DNA from: Piper betle | Taxonomy: Eukaryota > Streptophyta > Magnoliopsida > Piperales > Piperaceae | Direction: 5' to 3' | NCBI GenBank assembly: GCA_033002965.1 | Contig: JAURVB010014564.1 | Span: forward strand, 39,560 to 103,559 | DNA length: 64,000 bases | Shown here: one piece after another, positions 48,765 to 59,794 of the stretch | Position numbering within the stretch: position 1 is the first letter of the stretch | Layout of the letters: the number at the start of each line of letters is the position of its first letter | The notes under the pieces: generated by a model | Seen by the model: only the letters and a program-made list of their open reading frames with translations | What the model was told of the DNA's origin: nothing | The model's database searches: none | Translations under genes and position numbers: made by a program

Positions 48765-50523
48765 TTGCTTGCGAAGCGTGGTGGACCTGGCCCACTCGAT
48801 TTTCTTTGCAAACAGGAAGAGGATGAAATCATTGAAAATGAAACTTGGAATTTAGTACAACAACATGCTTATTATAATATAGGAAAGGGAAACAAAAGAG
48901 AACAAGATGAAATAAAAAACATACCTATGATAAGAGAATTAGAGAAAATAGGACTGATAGGAGAAGATATAAATAAAAATAAATGTACTTATGAATTTAG
49001 TCTTAACATTAAGAATCCAGATTTAATAATAAGAACAGCAAACTTAGAATATAGTCCTGAAGATATAAAGGAGTTTAAAGTCCAAATAAAAGAATTAATA
49101 GATTTAGGATTAATTAGAAGGTCAGTAAGTCCTCATAGATCAGTTGCTTTTATAGTAAGAAAACACATCTGAAATAGCTAGAGGAAAAGCTAGGATAGTA
49201 TTTAATTATAAAAGACTAAATGATAACACATATGATGATGCTTACAATTTACCTCATAAAGATAGTATTATAAATTTAATACAAGATAAAAAAATATTCA
49301 GTAAAATTGATTTAAAAAGTGGATATAATCAAATAAAAATGAAAGAAGAAGATAAACCTTGGACGGCTTTTACTTGCCCTGAAGGATTGTTTGAATGGAA
49401 TGTATTGTCTTTCGGACTAAAGAATGCTCCAGCTATATTCCAAAGGTTTATGGACAGTATATTTGGAAATTTTAATTTTTGTATAGTCTATATAGATGAT
49501 ATTTTAGTAGCATCAAATAGTATGAAAGAACATCTAAATCATTTAGAACAAGTATTTAGAGCCATAAAGGAAGCAGGTATAGTAATATCCAAAAAGAAGA
49601 CGGAGATTGGAAAACCATGCATAAATTTTTTAGGATTAAAAATAGGAAAAGGAAAAATAGAATTACAACCTCATATAGTAGCAAAAGCTTTAGAATACCC
49701 AGATAAAATGGAAAATAAAAAACAATTACAATCCTTTCTAGGATTATTAAATTATGCTAGGAAATTTATTCCTAAACTATCAAAATTAGTAGGACCTTTA
49801 TATGGAAAATTAGGAAAAAACGGACAAATATATTTTAACCAAGAAGATGTAAAACTAGTTCAACAAATAAAAGAACAAATAAAAAAGATAAAACCACTAG
49901 AGTTACCCCTAGAAGAAGAATACAAAATAATAGAAGTAGATTCTAGTCAAGAAGGTTGGGGTGCTATCCTAATTACAAAACCAAGTGAATTCTCAGAAAA
50001 ACATATGGAAAAAATTTGTGGATATGCATCAGGGAATTTTAAAAATCAAAATTGGACAAGTTTAGATATGGAGATACAAGGGGTGATAAATGCCATAAAT
50101 AATTTTAAGTTATATTTAAATAAAAAGTTTACCTTAAGAACAGATTGCCAAAACATAGTAAAATTTATGGAAAACCAAAATAGCAAGAGACATAATTCAA
50201 AAAGATGGTTAAATTTTCAAAATGTCATACAAGGAATGGGTTATATAGTAAAATTCAAACATATTTCTGGGAAAAATAATGTATTAGCTGATATTCTATC
50301 TAGAAAATTTGCAGGAAAAAAGGACGAACATTGCCTAATTCTTGAAGAAAGCAGCCTTCAAGACAATAAAGAGTTTGAAAGCTCTAAAATTCAGGGTTAT
50401 GATTCCTTAAAAATCAATGATTTTAGATCAATTCTAAAATCAATAAGTTATAGTTCTTTAAAAACTAAGGGTTATGACTCCTTAAAAGTCAGTTATATGC
50501 TAATAAGCTTATTTGATAGGATA
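48765..50523 (+). pseudogene. Viral reverse transcriptase and RNase H
   Basis: This is replication enzyme: it copies pregenomic RNA into DNA and degrades the RNA. The RT N-terminal part is in one frame (48,765-49,170), then one extra base near 49,158-49,172 shifts the register. From 49,177 to 50,842 the frame is open. Landmarks: 'ARIVFNYKRLND' (about 49,189), 'GLKNAPAIFQRFMD' (about 49,414), the catalytic Y-I-D-D at 49,489-49,500, and RNase H residues Asp (about 49,939), Glu (about 50,071), Asp (about 50,143) and Asp (about 50,290) all retained. The stretch after RNase H (50,310-50,523) is a Ser/Lys-rich linker with a repeated 'GYDSLK' unit and runs in frame into the TAV start. The single 1-nt break and the lost protease make it defective. 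Confidence 0.9.
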
Positions 50524-52135
50524 ATGGCTTCCTCATCTTCTTCATCAAAAAGGATGACAGCAAGGGAATTTAGAGAAAGAATGAAAGTCCAACCTAAGTC
50601 GGTATCTTATGTGGATGAACCAATAAGGCTCTATAATTTTGGACCTTTCCAGTTGTTTTCTTTTGTTGAAAATAAGTATGAAGCTCCCAACAATATTTCT
50701 CTGGACGAAAGCCAGCAGGCTTTGGTAGACAATATATGGAATAGTAAGTCTACATTCCAAAAGCACAGAGCTCTCCAAGCTTTATGTCAGTACATGAGCT
50801 CCATCCAGAAAAACCAGCTTCAAAGAATTTTAGCCATTATGTAGTTACAAAAGGACATCAGACAGGAGTATTTGTCAAATGGAACTCAGTCAGACAAGCT
50901 ACTAATGGACATGAATGGCCTGTATACAAAGGATTTTATACATTGGAAGATGCCTTAGCATATGCTAGAAGCAGTCTGGGACCAGATTATTATGTGGAAC
51001 AAGGTGGAACTCCTGTTGCTATTATGCAGGCAAATTATGAAATGGAAAATATGATGCAAGAGCAAGAAAATAGACAACTAAAAGAGATGAATGATATACT
51101 GGAGATCAAGCTGGAAATTAAGAAGAAAGAAATAACAGAGCTTCAAGAAGAATTAAATGAAAGGACAAAAGACTTGGAAGAAATGGTGAAAGTACAGAAT
51201 GATTACTTAATGAAGCTTCAAAGACACAAGAAAACCGGAATACCTTACTGCAATAGGACTTTGGAATGTCTATCTGTGAGACTTAAAATGCCCCAGTTCA
51301 CATGCATTACCCTGCAACCTCTTTTTGAAGCCTTTCCAGAAGTAGAAGTAATTACTTTAGAAAAGGCTCGGATGGGATTTTATCAGAAGATGATTGAATT
51401 ACAGAATTTTCTAATGGTAGCTCACCATGGAAATCTATATGATGGTTTATCTGTAACCCAGGAATATTTCATTTATCATGATCAACCAACTGGATTTTTG
51501 AAGGCACAGATCAATATGTCTCAGTGCTCCCTGTCGAGAAGTCAGATCATGAATCTATTGGATTATGGCATGATAGACTATATCATATTTAACAGACCTG
51601 AAGAAGTGTTTATTTTTGGAGAAAAATGGAAGATCACCATAGGCAATATTACTACGACAGAGTCTGTGCAGGCCCAAATCTACTCCATCCCACCAAAGAG
51701 CCATGGACTAACTGAAGAGCCAGCCCGACATGAAATATTTTTAGTACCTCTCCAGTCGGCCCAGTACACAAACTCATACCCATATGATATAGAATTCATG
51801 GATGATATAAACTTCTATTTGCATATTGAACAAGAAAGGAGAAGGAAATTTCATCCTCATTGGGCTAGTTATAACTTATTAGCAGAAGGCTGGACCATCT
51901 AAATCTATGGCCCAGGACACTGGAAGATGAGATGCCCATTTGCTAGTGAAGGACATCACATTACCTAGGAAGATATTGTGGAAGGAATCTTTCAAAATGG
52001 ACATTATGTTTATAATGCTTATTTATATGCTAAAGAACAGATGGAGGAAGATGAAGATGAGGAAGATTATGTGGTTCCTAATGAGGACGTGCAACCAGAT
52101 GATCAGGACCCATTTTTCTCAATGGTTCTTTGAAG
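50524..52135 (+). pseudogene. TAV/viroplasmin-like protein (Cauli_VI domain)
   Basis: The gene probably starts at ATG 50,524 (Met-Ala followed by a six-Ser run), in frame with the RT ORF. Near 50,790-50,842 the register changes, and the main frame continues 50,784-51,900 (372 codons). The segment 'HYVVTKGHQTGVFVKWNSV' (from 50,835) through about 51,005 is the viroplasmin/RNase-H1-N-terminal type fold found in Caulimoviridae P6 and cellular RNase H1. A long charged coiled coil follows (about 51,055-51,230, Glu/Lys/Leu heptads), then a domain I do not recognise. After the TAA at 51,901 an acidic tail continues in another register ('EQMEEDEDEEDYVV', about 52,035) to about 52,130. In caulimoviruses such proteins form inclusion bodies and allow translation of downstream ORFs; that role is inferred here. 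Confidence 0.8.
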
Positions 52136-52302
52136 GAAGAGGGCCCGTTTACGGGCATGTATGCTTTCAGGAATATCCATGTGATACTTGCTATTACGCT
52201 TGTTTGGCCAGTACAGCCGAGGGAAGTCCCTTCGTAGGAGGCAAATGTCAAGAGAGTTTATGCTGTTGCATCCAAGGACCTGTTCCTCCTCCTTCGGATT
52301 AA
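52128..52302 (+). pseudogene. Cys-rich reading frame at the viral 3' end
   Basis: The frame contains 'HVCFQEYPCDTCYYACLA' and later 'CQESLCCC', eight cysteines in ~55 codons, then Pro-rich 'PVPPPSD' and TAA. The copy at 40,842 keeps the same frame up to the TRIM insertion with a few substitutions and one extra Cys. It may be the C-terminal zinc-binding part of the TAV protein, separated by one frameshift, or an independent small ORF. I do not recognise a named family. Confidence 0.55.
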
Positions 52303-53600
52303 GTATTGTCAGCTTGATGTGATGAATAATTATTTGAGTATGAAATTTATAAGAAATTTGCAATAATCTTTAACAGATCAAAACATTATCACGTTCTTTT
52401 GTCTACATGCATCATGTTGCAATCTTCTTTCACATTCCGATTTCTCTTTATATATTTGGTGGTCTTATTCTATCACTTTACACCTACATCTCACAAATTA
52501 CTATATCGATTCTTTTACCACTGCACAATCAAATACGAACATAAATTTATCAACTCTTATAAATTTTATAAGTGAAAAATTAGTGCAGAGTCAGCTGTAT
52601 TTAATGTATGTCATTCACTTATAAAAATAGTTGGATGATGAGGACAATTTTGTCTAAGTCACAAGAAAATTTAGCCAGAATTGAAACTAAGCTTTTTTAA
52701 AATAATCCATATAATTTGTATGTAATTTTTGGAGGCTTTGGTGGACATGTAACTTGTGAAATGCACAATTAGGTTGTAAAATTTTGTGACATAAGGTATT
52801 GCAATAGGAAAGTGTTTTATTGTGCACCTCATGCATTGGGTATTGTTCAAGAATGGTAAAATGGCTGTGTGGTCAGATGTTGAGATATTTTTGTTATACT
52901 CACGATCTGTAACATGTATTATAAATACGTCCCAAATTGACGGGTTGGTGTGAGCTTATCCACGAGGTTATGCACTCTTCAAATGGGAATCTATTTTCTG
53001 AATTGGTGGGTCATTCGAGATCCTTTCGATGACCTATGCTGAAAGTTATCTATATGAACCAATCGATTGCGAAAAGCCCAGGGTAGCAACAAAACTGAGG
53101 AAAATATACAAAAGACAATTTTTTTTATTATATTAGTATTAATTAGTGATCCCGGTTCAGTGAGTCCCTTCTTCTAATGCCCACCATAGACCTTCTGAAC
53201 GAGTAACACCTTCTTTGGGAGAGGTCTGAGCCCAACACCTATTATATATGGGGACGTGCTGTAAGAGTAACACGCACAACATATGGGCAAGTTGTCAACT
53301 TTCTTCCCCGGCTAATTATACACTAACGATTTCCTCATAATCAATATAATAATAATTAAAATCCTGATACAATTATTATTAGCACATAATCAATCATAAC
53401 AAAAGAATGTCCAAAATAATGAAAGTGATAAAAAACCCAACACTTTATTGTAAAGGGATTGATGGTATAAGAAATTTTCTACTCTTTTGACGGGACTGTA
53501 AAATATAATATAAGGAGTAGCAATTATCATAACCATCAATCTCAAAAATAATAAGATTTTCTAATTCAAAACGGGCAATAGATTATTCCCATAAGGTGGA
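52303..53600 (+). other. Viral 3' non-coding region or linked flank
   Basis: No long ORF. It contains 'ctttatatatttgg' (about 52,445), a possible TATA element, and is shared with 41,240-42,930 including 'gtatttaatgtatgtcattc', 'gtggacatgtaact' and 'attatatatggg'. Because the shared block follows the TAV tail in both places it is probably the viral intergenic region holding promoter and leader, but host flank copied with the virus is not excluded. Confidence 0.5.
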
Positions 53601-53609
53601 GAAATAAAG

Positions 53610-54750
53610 ACTTGATCACCATGAGCATACAAATATGGATTGGCCAGATCACTCTTACCGAGTAAGGAGGTAGGGGGAGACGATCTTGGCCTGCCAAGGG
53701 GCAACAAGTAATTGGGGTAGAACCGGCCCTCACATCCACCACTTGCCCTTTCTTCCCCAGCTCCAAAACATCCTCTTTTAGGATAATCTAAGCTCGAAAA
53801 AGAAAAGAAAGAAAGAAAAAATCCTCATAAATGGCACAGAAATGAAATTAGTTGACAAAGAAATTAAGCGTAGCATAAACTTGTATCCTATTGAAATGAA
53901 CTCTCTTGGCAGAGTCCCACCAAGTCCTTGCCTTGCCATGGAAAGCACCCGTTGCTATTCAAACTCAAAGCTCTATGGGGCAATCCATGCTCTCAAACAC
54001 TCTTTGGTAGTAATAAATCATTCATATGCCTCTTCTGGGTCTAGATTCCCAGCAAACTGGCCACCTCCATTTTCCAAAAACTTCTCTACCTATCATGCAC
54101 TAGGTTTTATTGTTGAGGAGTAGTTCCTTCTCCAACCTTGAGGGTCCTGAAGGTAAAGTCTTTCCCCTACTTCCAATTCCATTGCCCCCTAGCAAAGGTG
54201 CACAAAATAAAATATGAGTCACATCATAGGTCACAGTCATCGATGGAACTGGTGGTGAGTTTGTTACACCCCTACTTCCAATTCCATTGCCCCCTAGCAA
54301 AGGTGCACAAAATAAAATATGAGTCACATCATAGGTCACAGTCATCGATGGAACTGGTGGTGAGTTTGTTACAAGACCCTAAGATGGTGGTGGCAGTTGC
54401 TGAACTATCGGTGATCTACTAGATAAAGGACCTCTTGGAAGCTCTACTATGCCTTGAGGTAGCATGAGTTTGTTCCCGAGTTGTATCATCATGAGGTGAA
54501 ATCGATGCCTCAAAAATTGGAACATCATGCACTTGGATATTCCCCAAAGAACCACTTCTTCATCAAACCCAATACCACTATGAGCCTCCCCTGGAGTCAA
54601 AACTCTAGGTGGTGTCAAATCTCTAAAAATAGTCCTACGAGTCATGCTCACCATATCTATAAACCTCCTACTAAGACCATCCCAAACCAAAATAAACACA
54701 CAACAACAAACAACACAAACAAAAACATACCTGCGAGCAAAGACTAAGGA
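53610..54750 (-). pseudogene. Degraded coding fragment, possibly retroelement gag
   Basis: Minus-strand reading gives 'GKARTWWDSAKRVHF' (about 53,900-53,945), which resembles the WW segment of Ty3 gag, with flanking stretches in broken frames. A separate open stretch (54,379-54,699) reads 'LGNKLMLPQGIVELPRGPLS', which I do not recognise. The exact 105-bp tandem duplication lies between them. Assignment to gag is weak. Confidence 0.35.
54164..54373. repeat. Exact tandem duplication, 2 x 105 bp
   Basis: Unit 1 is 54,164-54,268 and unit 2 is 54,269-54,373. Both begin 'cccctacttccaattccatt' and end 'ggtggtgagtttgttaca'. I see no difference between them. Confidence 0.9.
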
Positions 54751-54823
54751 TCACTTTACATACACACGTATACAAAGAAATCTTCCCTTCCAATCAACCA
54801 AGATATATCTCTATATACCATTT

Positions 54824-57144
54824 TGTAACATCCCATGTCTGGTTCATCATTAAACCGAACCAAAATATTATATTATTTAATATTCCTATCTCTTAACTTA
54901 ATTACATAAAAGACCACACCCACAAAACCCATTAAGATCTAAACCTACTTAGTGTCTTAGATGGAAGACAACCACTACCCACAACCGCAACAAAATATAA
55001 ACATTATTCAAAATATAATAAATTACTTGAAGTATGAGTTCCCAAAACATAGGGTACATCAGTATACTAAGCCTAAAGTAAAATGTTCGAAGACTAAAAT
55101 AAAATGCGAAAGTAGCATAAAATAACACAACAATAACATGACGGGAGTATGTATATATGTGAAGCCGCCAACGACACTCTATACACTCCACATACATAAA
55201 CATTAAAAGAAAAAAGCATCAGTAACAAGTTATGTAATAAGTTACTGGTCCACAAAATAAAATAAATATAATATCAAACTAGCATATGAACTTAATAATT
55301 TATATTAAAGGAAAACAAAAAAGGAATAGTACACCACAAGAAGAATCACACAACACATAAAGGAAACTACACTTACGTGCGACCTGATCGAATAACACCA
55401 TTTCTCCTATCCTCTCCAATTCCATCATGCTTCTCTCCTCTGAGCTCTGAAGGCAAGCCAAGTACATTGCAATCATCAAATACGCCGTAGAATATTGTAC
55501 CAGTAACCCAACTCCTCAATGGGTGTGAGAAGCTCATAAATGAAGTGGTAAAAATGATGTAGCAAGAAGAGCACATAGAGCATTGCGTCGATTTCATCGA
55601 CAATGAAACAACCAGGCTCCTCAACAGGTCATACCCTAGGACTTACCCCTCAAAGTAGAACTTATCCAAAACAAACTCAAATAATCTCCCCACTCTCAAA
55701 TTCACGAAAATATAATATAATGATAGTAATCTTAGATAGGGAACAATAATATTAATAGGCATCTGGAGCGAAGGCAATGTGTGATGGATCTTTGGTTTTT
55801 GAAAACAACTTAAGAGATCTCATTCTTTAGGGTAATTAAACACAATGTCTAAATAGCCTTAATTAAGTGGGTTGCGATAAAACCACCACTTAACTCATCC
55901 TATGATATAAAAAACTCACTCATCAGATAAGCATAAAATAAGAAATGACTCCTAAACGGACCTAGCCTTCATGCTCTAAATAATCTACTAGCGAGCTCGA
56001 ACCACACGACCTATAAACAAACCCAATTCAACATCTAACATAGTCTATATGATGTATACATAAGAATGCGTGATCAAATAAGATAAGATTATATTAAATC
56101 AATTGTTATATATATTCATAGATTACAATAGATGAATAAAAATATGACATAAAAGAATGAAAAAGAACAATAATAAAATAATAGTGCAAGAGTTACCACA
56201 ATAGAAGATTTAACCAAACTATAGGTCTACAAGATCAAGGTTCCAAATCTGGTCACAAGTTATAGACTTTCATCAAATGTCAAGAAAAAAAGAAGATTAA
56301 ATAGCAACATACTCAAAAGAATAATGGCTTTCAAAAGATTCGATGACAAGAATATGCACTTCAAAGTATAGTTGACGTAAAAATACTTTGACGTGCAACC
56401 AACTTAGATAGCAAATTCCAGTGAACTCTAGCAAACGACAATGTTGGGAAAACTCAACAAAGGATAGAAGGATGATAGTAATATAATTCAGAATTTAGGA
56501 TAGAAATATGTGTTTATAAAGACAGAGTTTTCATAGAATAATGAGAAGACACGTAAATGAAAAGGCAATGAATCTTGATATAAGAAATTGAAGAGGTGTA
56601 CATGAATGCATGTACAATTACTAGACACTACCCACAATGTGATATGGTTTATTAATGTGATATGATTAATGACATCTTTATGGTTTTAATTAAATTATAC
56701 TTATACAAATTTCACGACTTTTGTAACGGTAAAACACTAAAGAAATCTTTAAGTGAGTATGAAGTCAAACTGGTCACATACATAAAGTAGAAGATTATCA
56801 AGAAGTGGTGTGACACCAAGCTAAAGGTCATATTAACTTAGGTATTTGATAACATCTTGACATGCATGACTAAAATAGCCCCCCAAAACGACCACTCTAA
56901 TATGTAAACGACCTTATTAACTACTTTTAAAATACAACACATGTCAAACAAAACCACACCAATAAGCACCCACATGAGCCAAAATCTTCCAAACCAAGGC
57001 ACAAGCAGATCCAACTTTCCCTAGAACCGAGATCCAAAAGCAAAACTAAATCAAATCAAACCAAAAGGTAAATTGAATCAAACCATATGCCAAATAAAAT
57101 CGAACGATAATTAAAATCCTAAGCCAAAGGGCACATATTTTACA
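54824..57144 (-). repeat. Long LTR of the LTR-A/B superfamily (right end uncertain)
   Basis: It begins 'tgtaacatcccatgtctggt'. The conserved blocks 'gagatctcattctttagggt', 'aaccaccacttaactcatcc' and 'cggacctagccttcatgctc' are in the same order as in the LTRs at 43,319 and 59,795. The right end 'catattttaca' (57,144) is a guess; flanks do not match. Confidence 0.5.
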
Positions 57145-57584
57145 TATGATGCATGTTTCATCTGTTTTAGCCTCTATGAGCATGTATGGGAGCCACAAAT
57201 AGTAAACGGTCGTGGCTTTACTATTTCAAGTAGCCTGCCTGCCATTTTTCCAATTGTTCCACCCTATTCAGGTTATATTTGGATGCCATCATTTACATGT
57301 TTGTAGGTTAGGATGTTAGCTAGTTTGTGCTAGATCACGATGTTAAAATGACCTCATAAAGGGCTTGAACAAAATCTCTAAGTGTGTTGTGTGTATATTG
57401 TGTTGTTGATGTGTTATGTCATGTTCTGGATTGTACTCCTCAATGAGCTAAATAAAAGTTGTTAATAAATTCTGTAAAAATTATGGTTGGTATCCCTAAT
57501 TGTCCAATGGAAACATATAAATTTTGATAGAAATAAAAAATCATTTATGTGGTTAGTTAATCTAATTTTTGAAGAGTGCAGGAA

Positions 57585-59122
57585 TGTAGGGTGAAACCCT
57601 AGTTTACTAATGCAAGATGTTAAATCCAAAACCCTAGTCAAATGGCATTGAAATTGCATGAAATTTCACCCACACCTTAGGTTGTGTCCCAATAACACTA
57701 TGCTAAAGAGCCATTGGCTCAGTAGAACTTACGTTGTGATTTTCCTAACCCCATTAAGTCTACCTAGCTCTAGAAATGGCCTAGCCAATGCCTTCCTTTC
57801 ACAAGTCCACTCAAGCCCAAATCCTTAGAATTTGGACTTCAAATTTTACATGATTCAATCCCATGTTATTGGCTAATACTACCCATTACCCGGATCCATT
57901 TAGAGTCTCCAAGCTTATGAACCAAATTTGGAAAGATTGGTATGTGGCCCAAGAACAATGTATCCATCACCATTGCCCGACTTTAGTGGGTTATGTTTAT
58001 CATGTTGGCCCATAGACTAGAACTTAGTAAACTTTACACCCAACCCTTAGAGTGTCATGGCCCATTAAGTCAAATTTCAACCTATTTGGACATTGTTTGG
58101 TCATCCAAAAAATCATTTTGTTAACTTCATTGGATTAAAGCCTTAGTTTGGACTTTTCCAACTAAGTGTAACTCTAAACCTTAATTAAGTTGCCTAATGA
58201 GGTTTAAGACTCCATTAAGCAAGTAAATTAAATGTCTTATGTGTTGGGCATGCCTCAATATGAGTGCCGATGTAAGTCAAATCTAATTTGGTTTTCACCT
58301 CTTTACTAGGTTACTCAGAGTGAGTTAGCCGAGTTAAGACAAGTGGTTCGAGCTCATCCAGGTTCGTATGACTCTCTTTTGCTTCAACTCTAATTAGCTC
58401 CCTGAGTGTTGAGTTTTAACAGAGTTTTAGACTTAGGACAATATTGGTGGCATTTTATCGGATCCCTTTGATGTTGGGCCAGTTGGCCAAATTCTTTGCA
58501 GCTTAATAAAACTACAAGGATGAGATCTCTTGTTGGTTTCGAATTAAAAATCTAGAAATTTATTATATAAGTCACTTCCTAAGCATATGATATAAGTACA
58601 AGTAATTTTACGAATTTCACGAATAGAAAAGTGAGTAGTACGGGTTGTATGAATTATACTAATACTCATTTATATTTTAAAGTACTGCAACGTATGTAGG
58701 GTAGTTTGAATGCAAGCGTATTTTCAAAAATTTTGGCACTAACTTAACTGTTCTAAGTCACCTGAATATCATGGTAGGTGGTATATGGAGATGTAAAGGG
58801 GTAACCTTCTTGTATGAATATGATTTTTGTTGTGTATGCACGTCGGCCAATGTAATAAGTTATCTTTACTTACAGATCAGGAGGCTTTCTGAAGTTTCAT
58901 GATTTTTGTGGGTTTTAAGATACTCATCTGTCAATATTGCTCTATTAGTAGTTATTTTCAGGCTGTACAAATTTCCTTTATCCTGTATGTGAGTTTGCAT
59001 GTCAATGACTGAAGTAGGTGGATGGATCAAGAGGATCTTGGTTGGAGATGGTACAATAAATAGTTACTGAATTTTAACGTTATAGTTCAGTTTACCTTCA
59101 AACTAAAAAATGGGGTGTTACA
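57585..59122 (+). repeat. Long LTR of the LTR-A/B superfamily, plus orientation
   Basis: The right end 'aaaatggggtgttaca' is canonical. Inside, 'ggtggcattttatcggatcc' and 'aaactacaaggatgagatct' are the complement of the blocks in the minus-strand copies. The start 'tgtagggtgaaaccctag' is plausible but no duplication supports it. Confidence 0.5.
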
Positions 59123-59794
59123 TGTATCCAAGAGAGCAAATCAATATACACATTCTTATAACATATTAACAGTTAATAAATACTTGGCCACATGCTATTC
59201 AACTTGGTTCACACCCGAACCAACACAAAACTATTTGGAAAACGGCCCAGGTTCTACAATTCCAACTAACATAATTGCCACAAACATTACTAGGTATATA
59301 CTTAACATAATATCCAAAATGCCTTCATCCTATCACTAGTGCACCAAGCTCTCTAAGTCAAAATAATTCTCATAAAGATGTCATGTCGAAGAAGAAAATA
59401 AGATAAATTGCTCTTACAGGAAATTAGTTCAAAGGTAATTTCTCTAAATATAGGACTTAAGGTTTAAACTTTACATGAACTTCTACTAGTTTGTTCATTG
59501 GATGAGTAGAGCTGAGTTTCATTTGTTTCGAACTCAACGTCATTTAATTTGTCTTCAATTTTATGTATGATTTTTTAGCTTAAACCGAGCTCGAGCTTCC
59601 TTCATGTTCATTTACATGTTCCCCTCTTTAGGACAATTTAAAATAAAGATTTTAAGAACCAATATAACTCAATTGTTATGAAATTATATAAACAAATAAA
59701 CATATGTATGCCAAGCCTTGTTATCCTATTTAAAATAAACTTTAAGAGAGAATATGTTATAAATTGTGTAAATATTTTGTTTTTACACTAAATT
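59123..59794. other. Unassigned sequence
   Basis: AT-rich, no gene; the frame at 59,115-59,339 has no recognisable motif. Confidence 0.4.

Larger units (their letters stand above)
45050..53600 (+). mobile_element. Endogenous pararetrovirus (Caulimoviridae), nearly full length, defective
   Basis: Gene order on one strand: Met-tRNA primer site, small ORF, movement protein (30K type), capsid region with CCHC knuckle, second Cys cluster, protease remnant, RT, RNase H, TAV/viroplasmin-like gene, Cys-rich frame and a ~1.3-kb non-coding 3' region. About 7.2 kb of coding plus the 3' region gives ~8.5 kb, within the family's genome range. There is no integrase, as expected. The segment is A-rich on the coding strand, unlike its neighbours. 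Stops and frameshifts break every gene except a long RT-RNase H frame. Left border is taken where LTR similarity ends; the right border is where similarity to the copy at 40.8-42.9 kb ends. Both borders are approximate. Genus is undetermined. Confidence 0.88.

Noticed and set aside
51940..52302. A separate 120-codon viral gene starting at about 51,940
   Set aside because: Its first half overlaps, in another frame, the acidic tail that reads as a better TAV continuation; only the Cys-rich second half (from about 52,128) looks conserved in the other copy.
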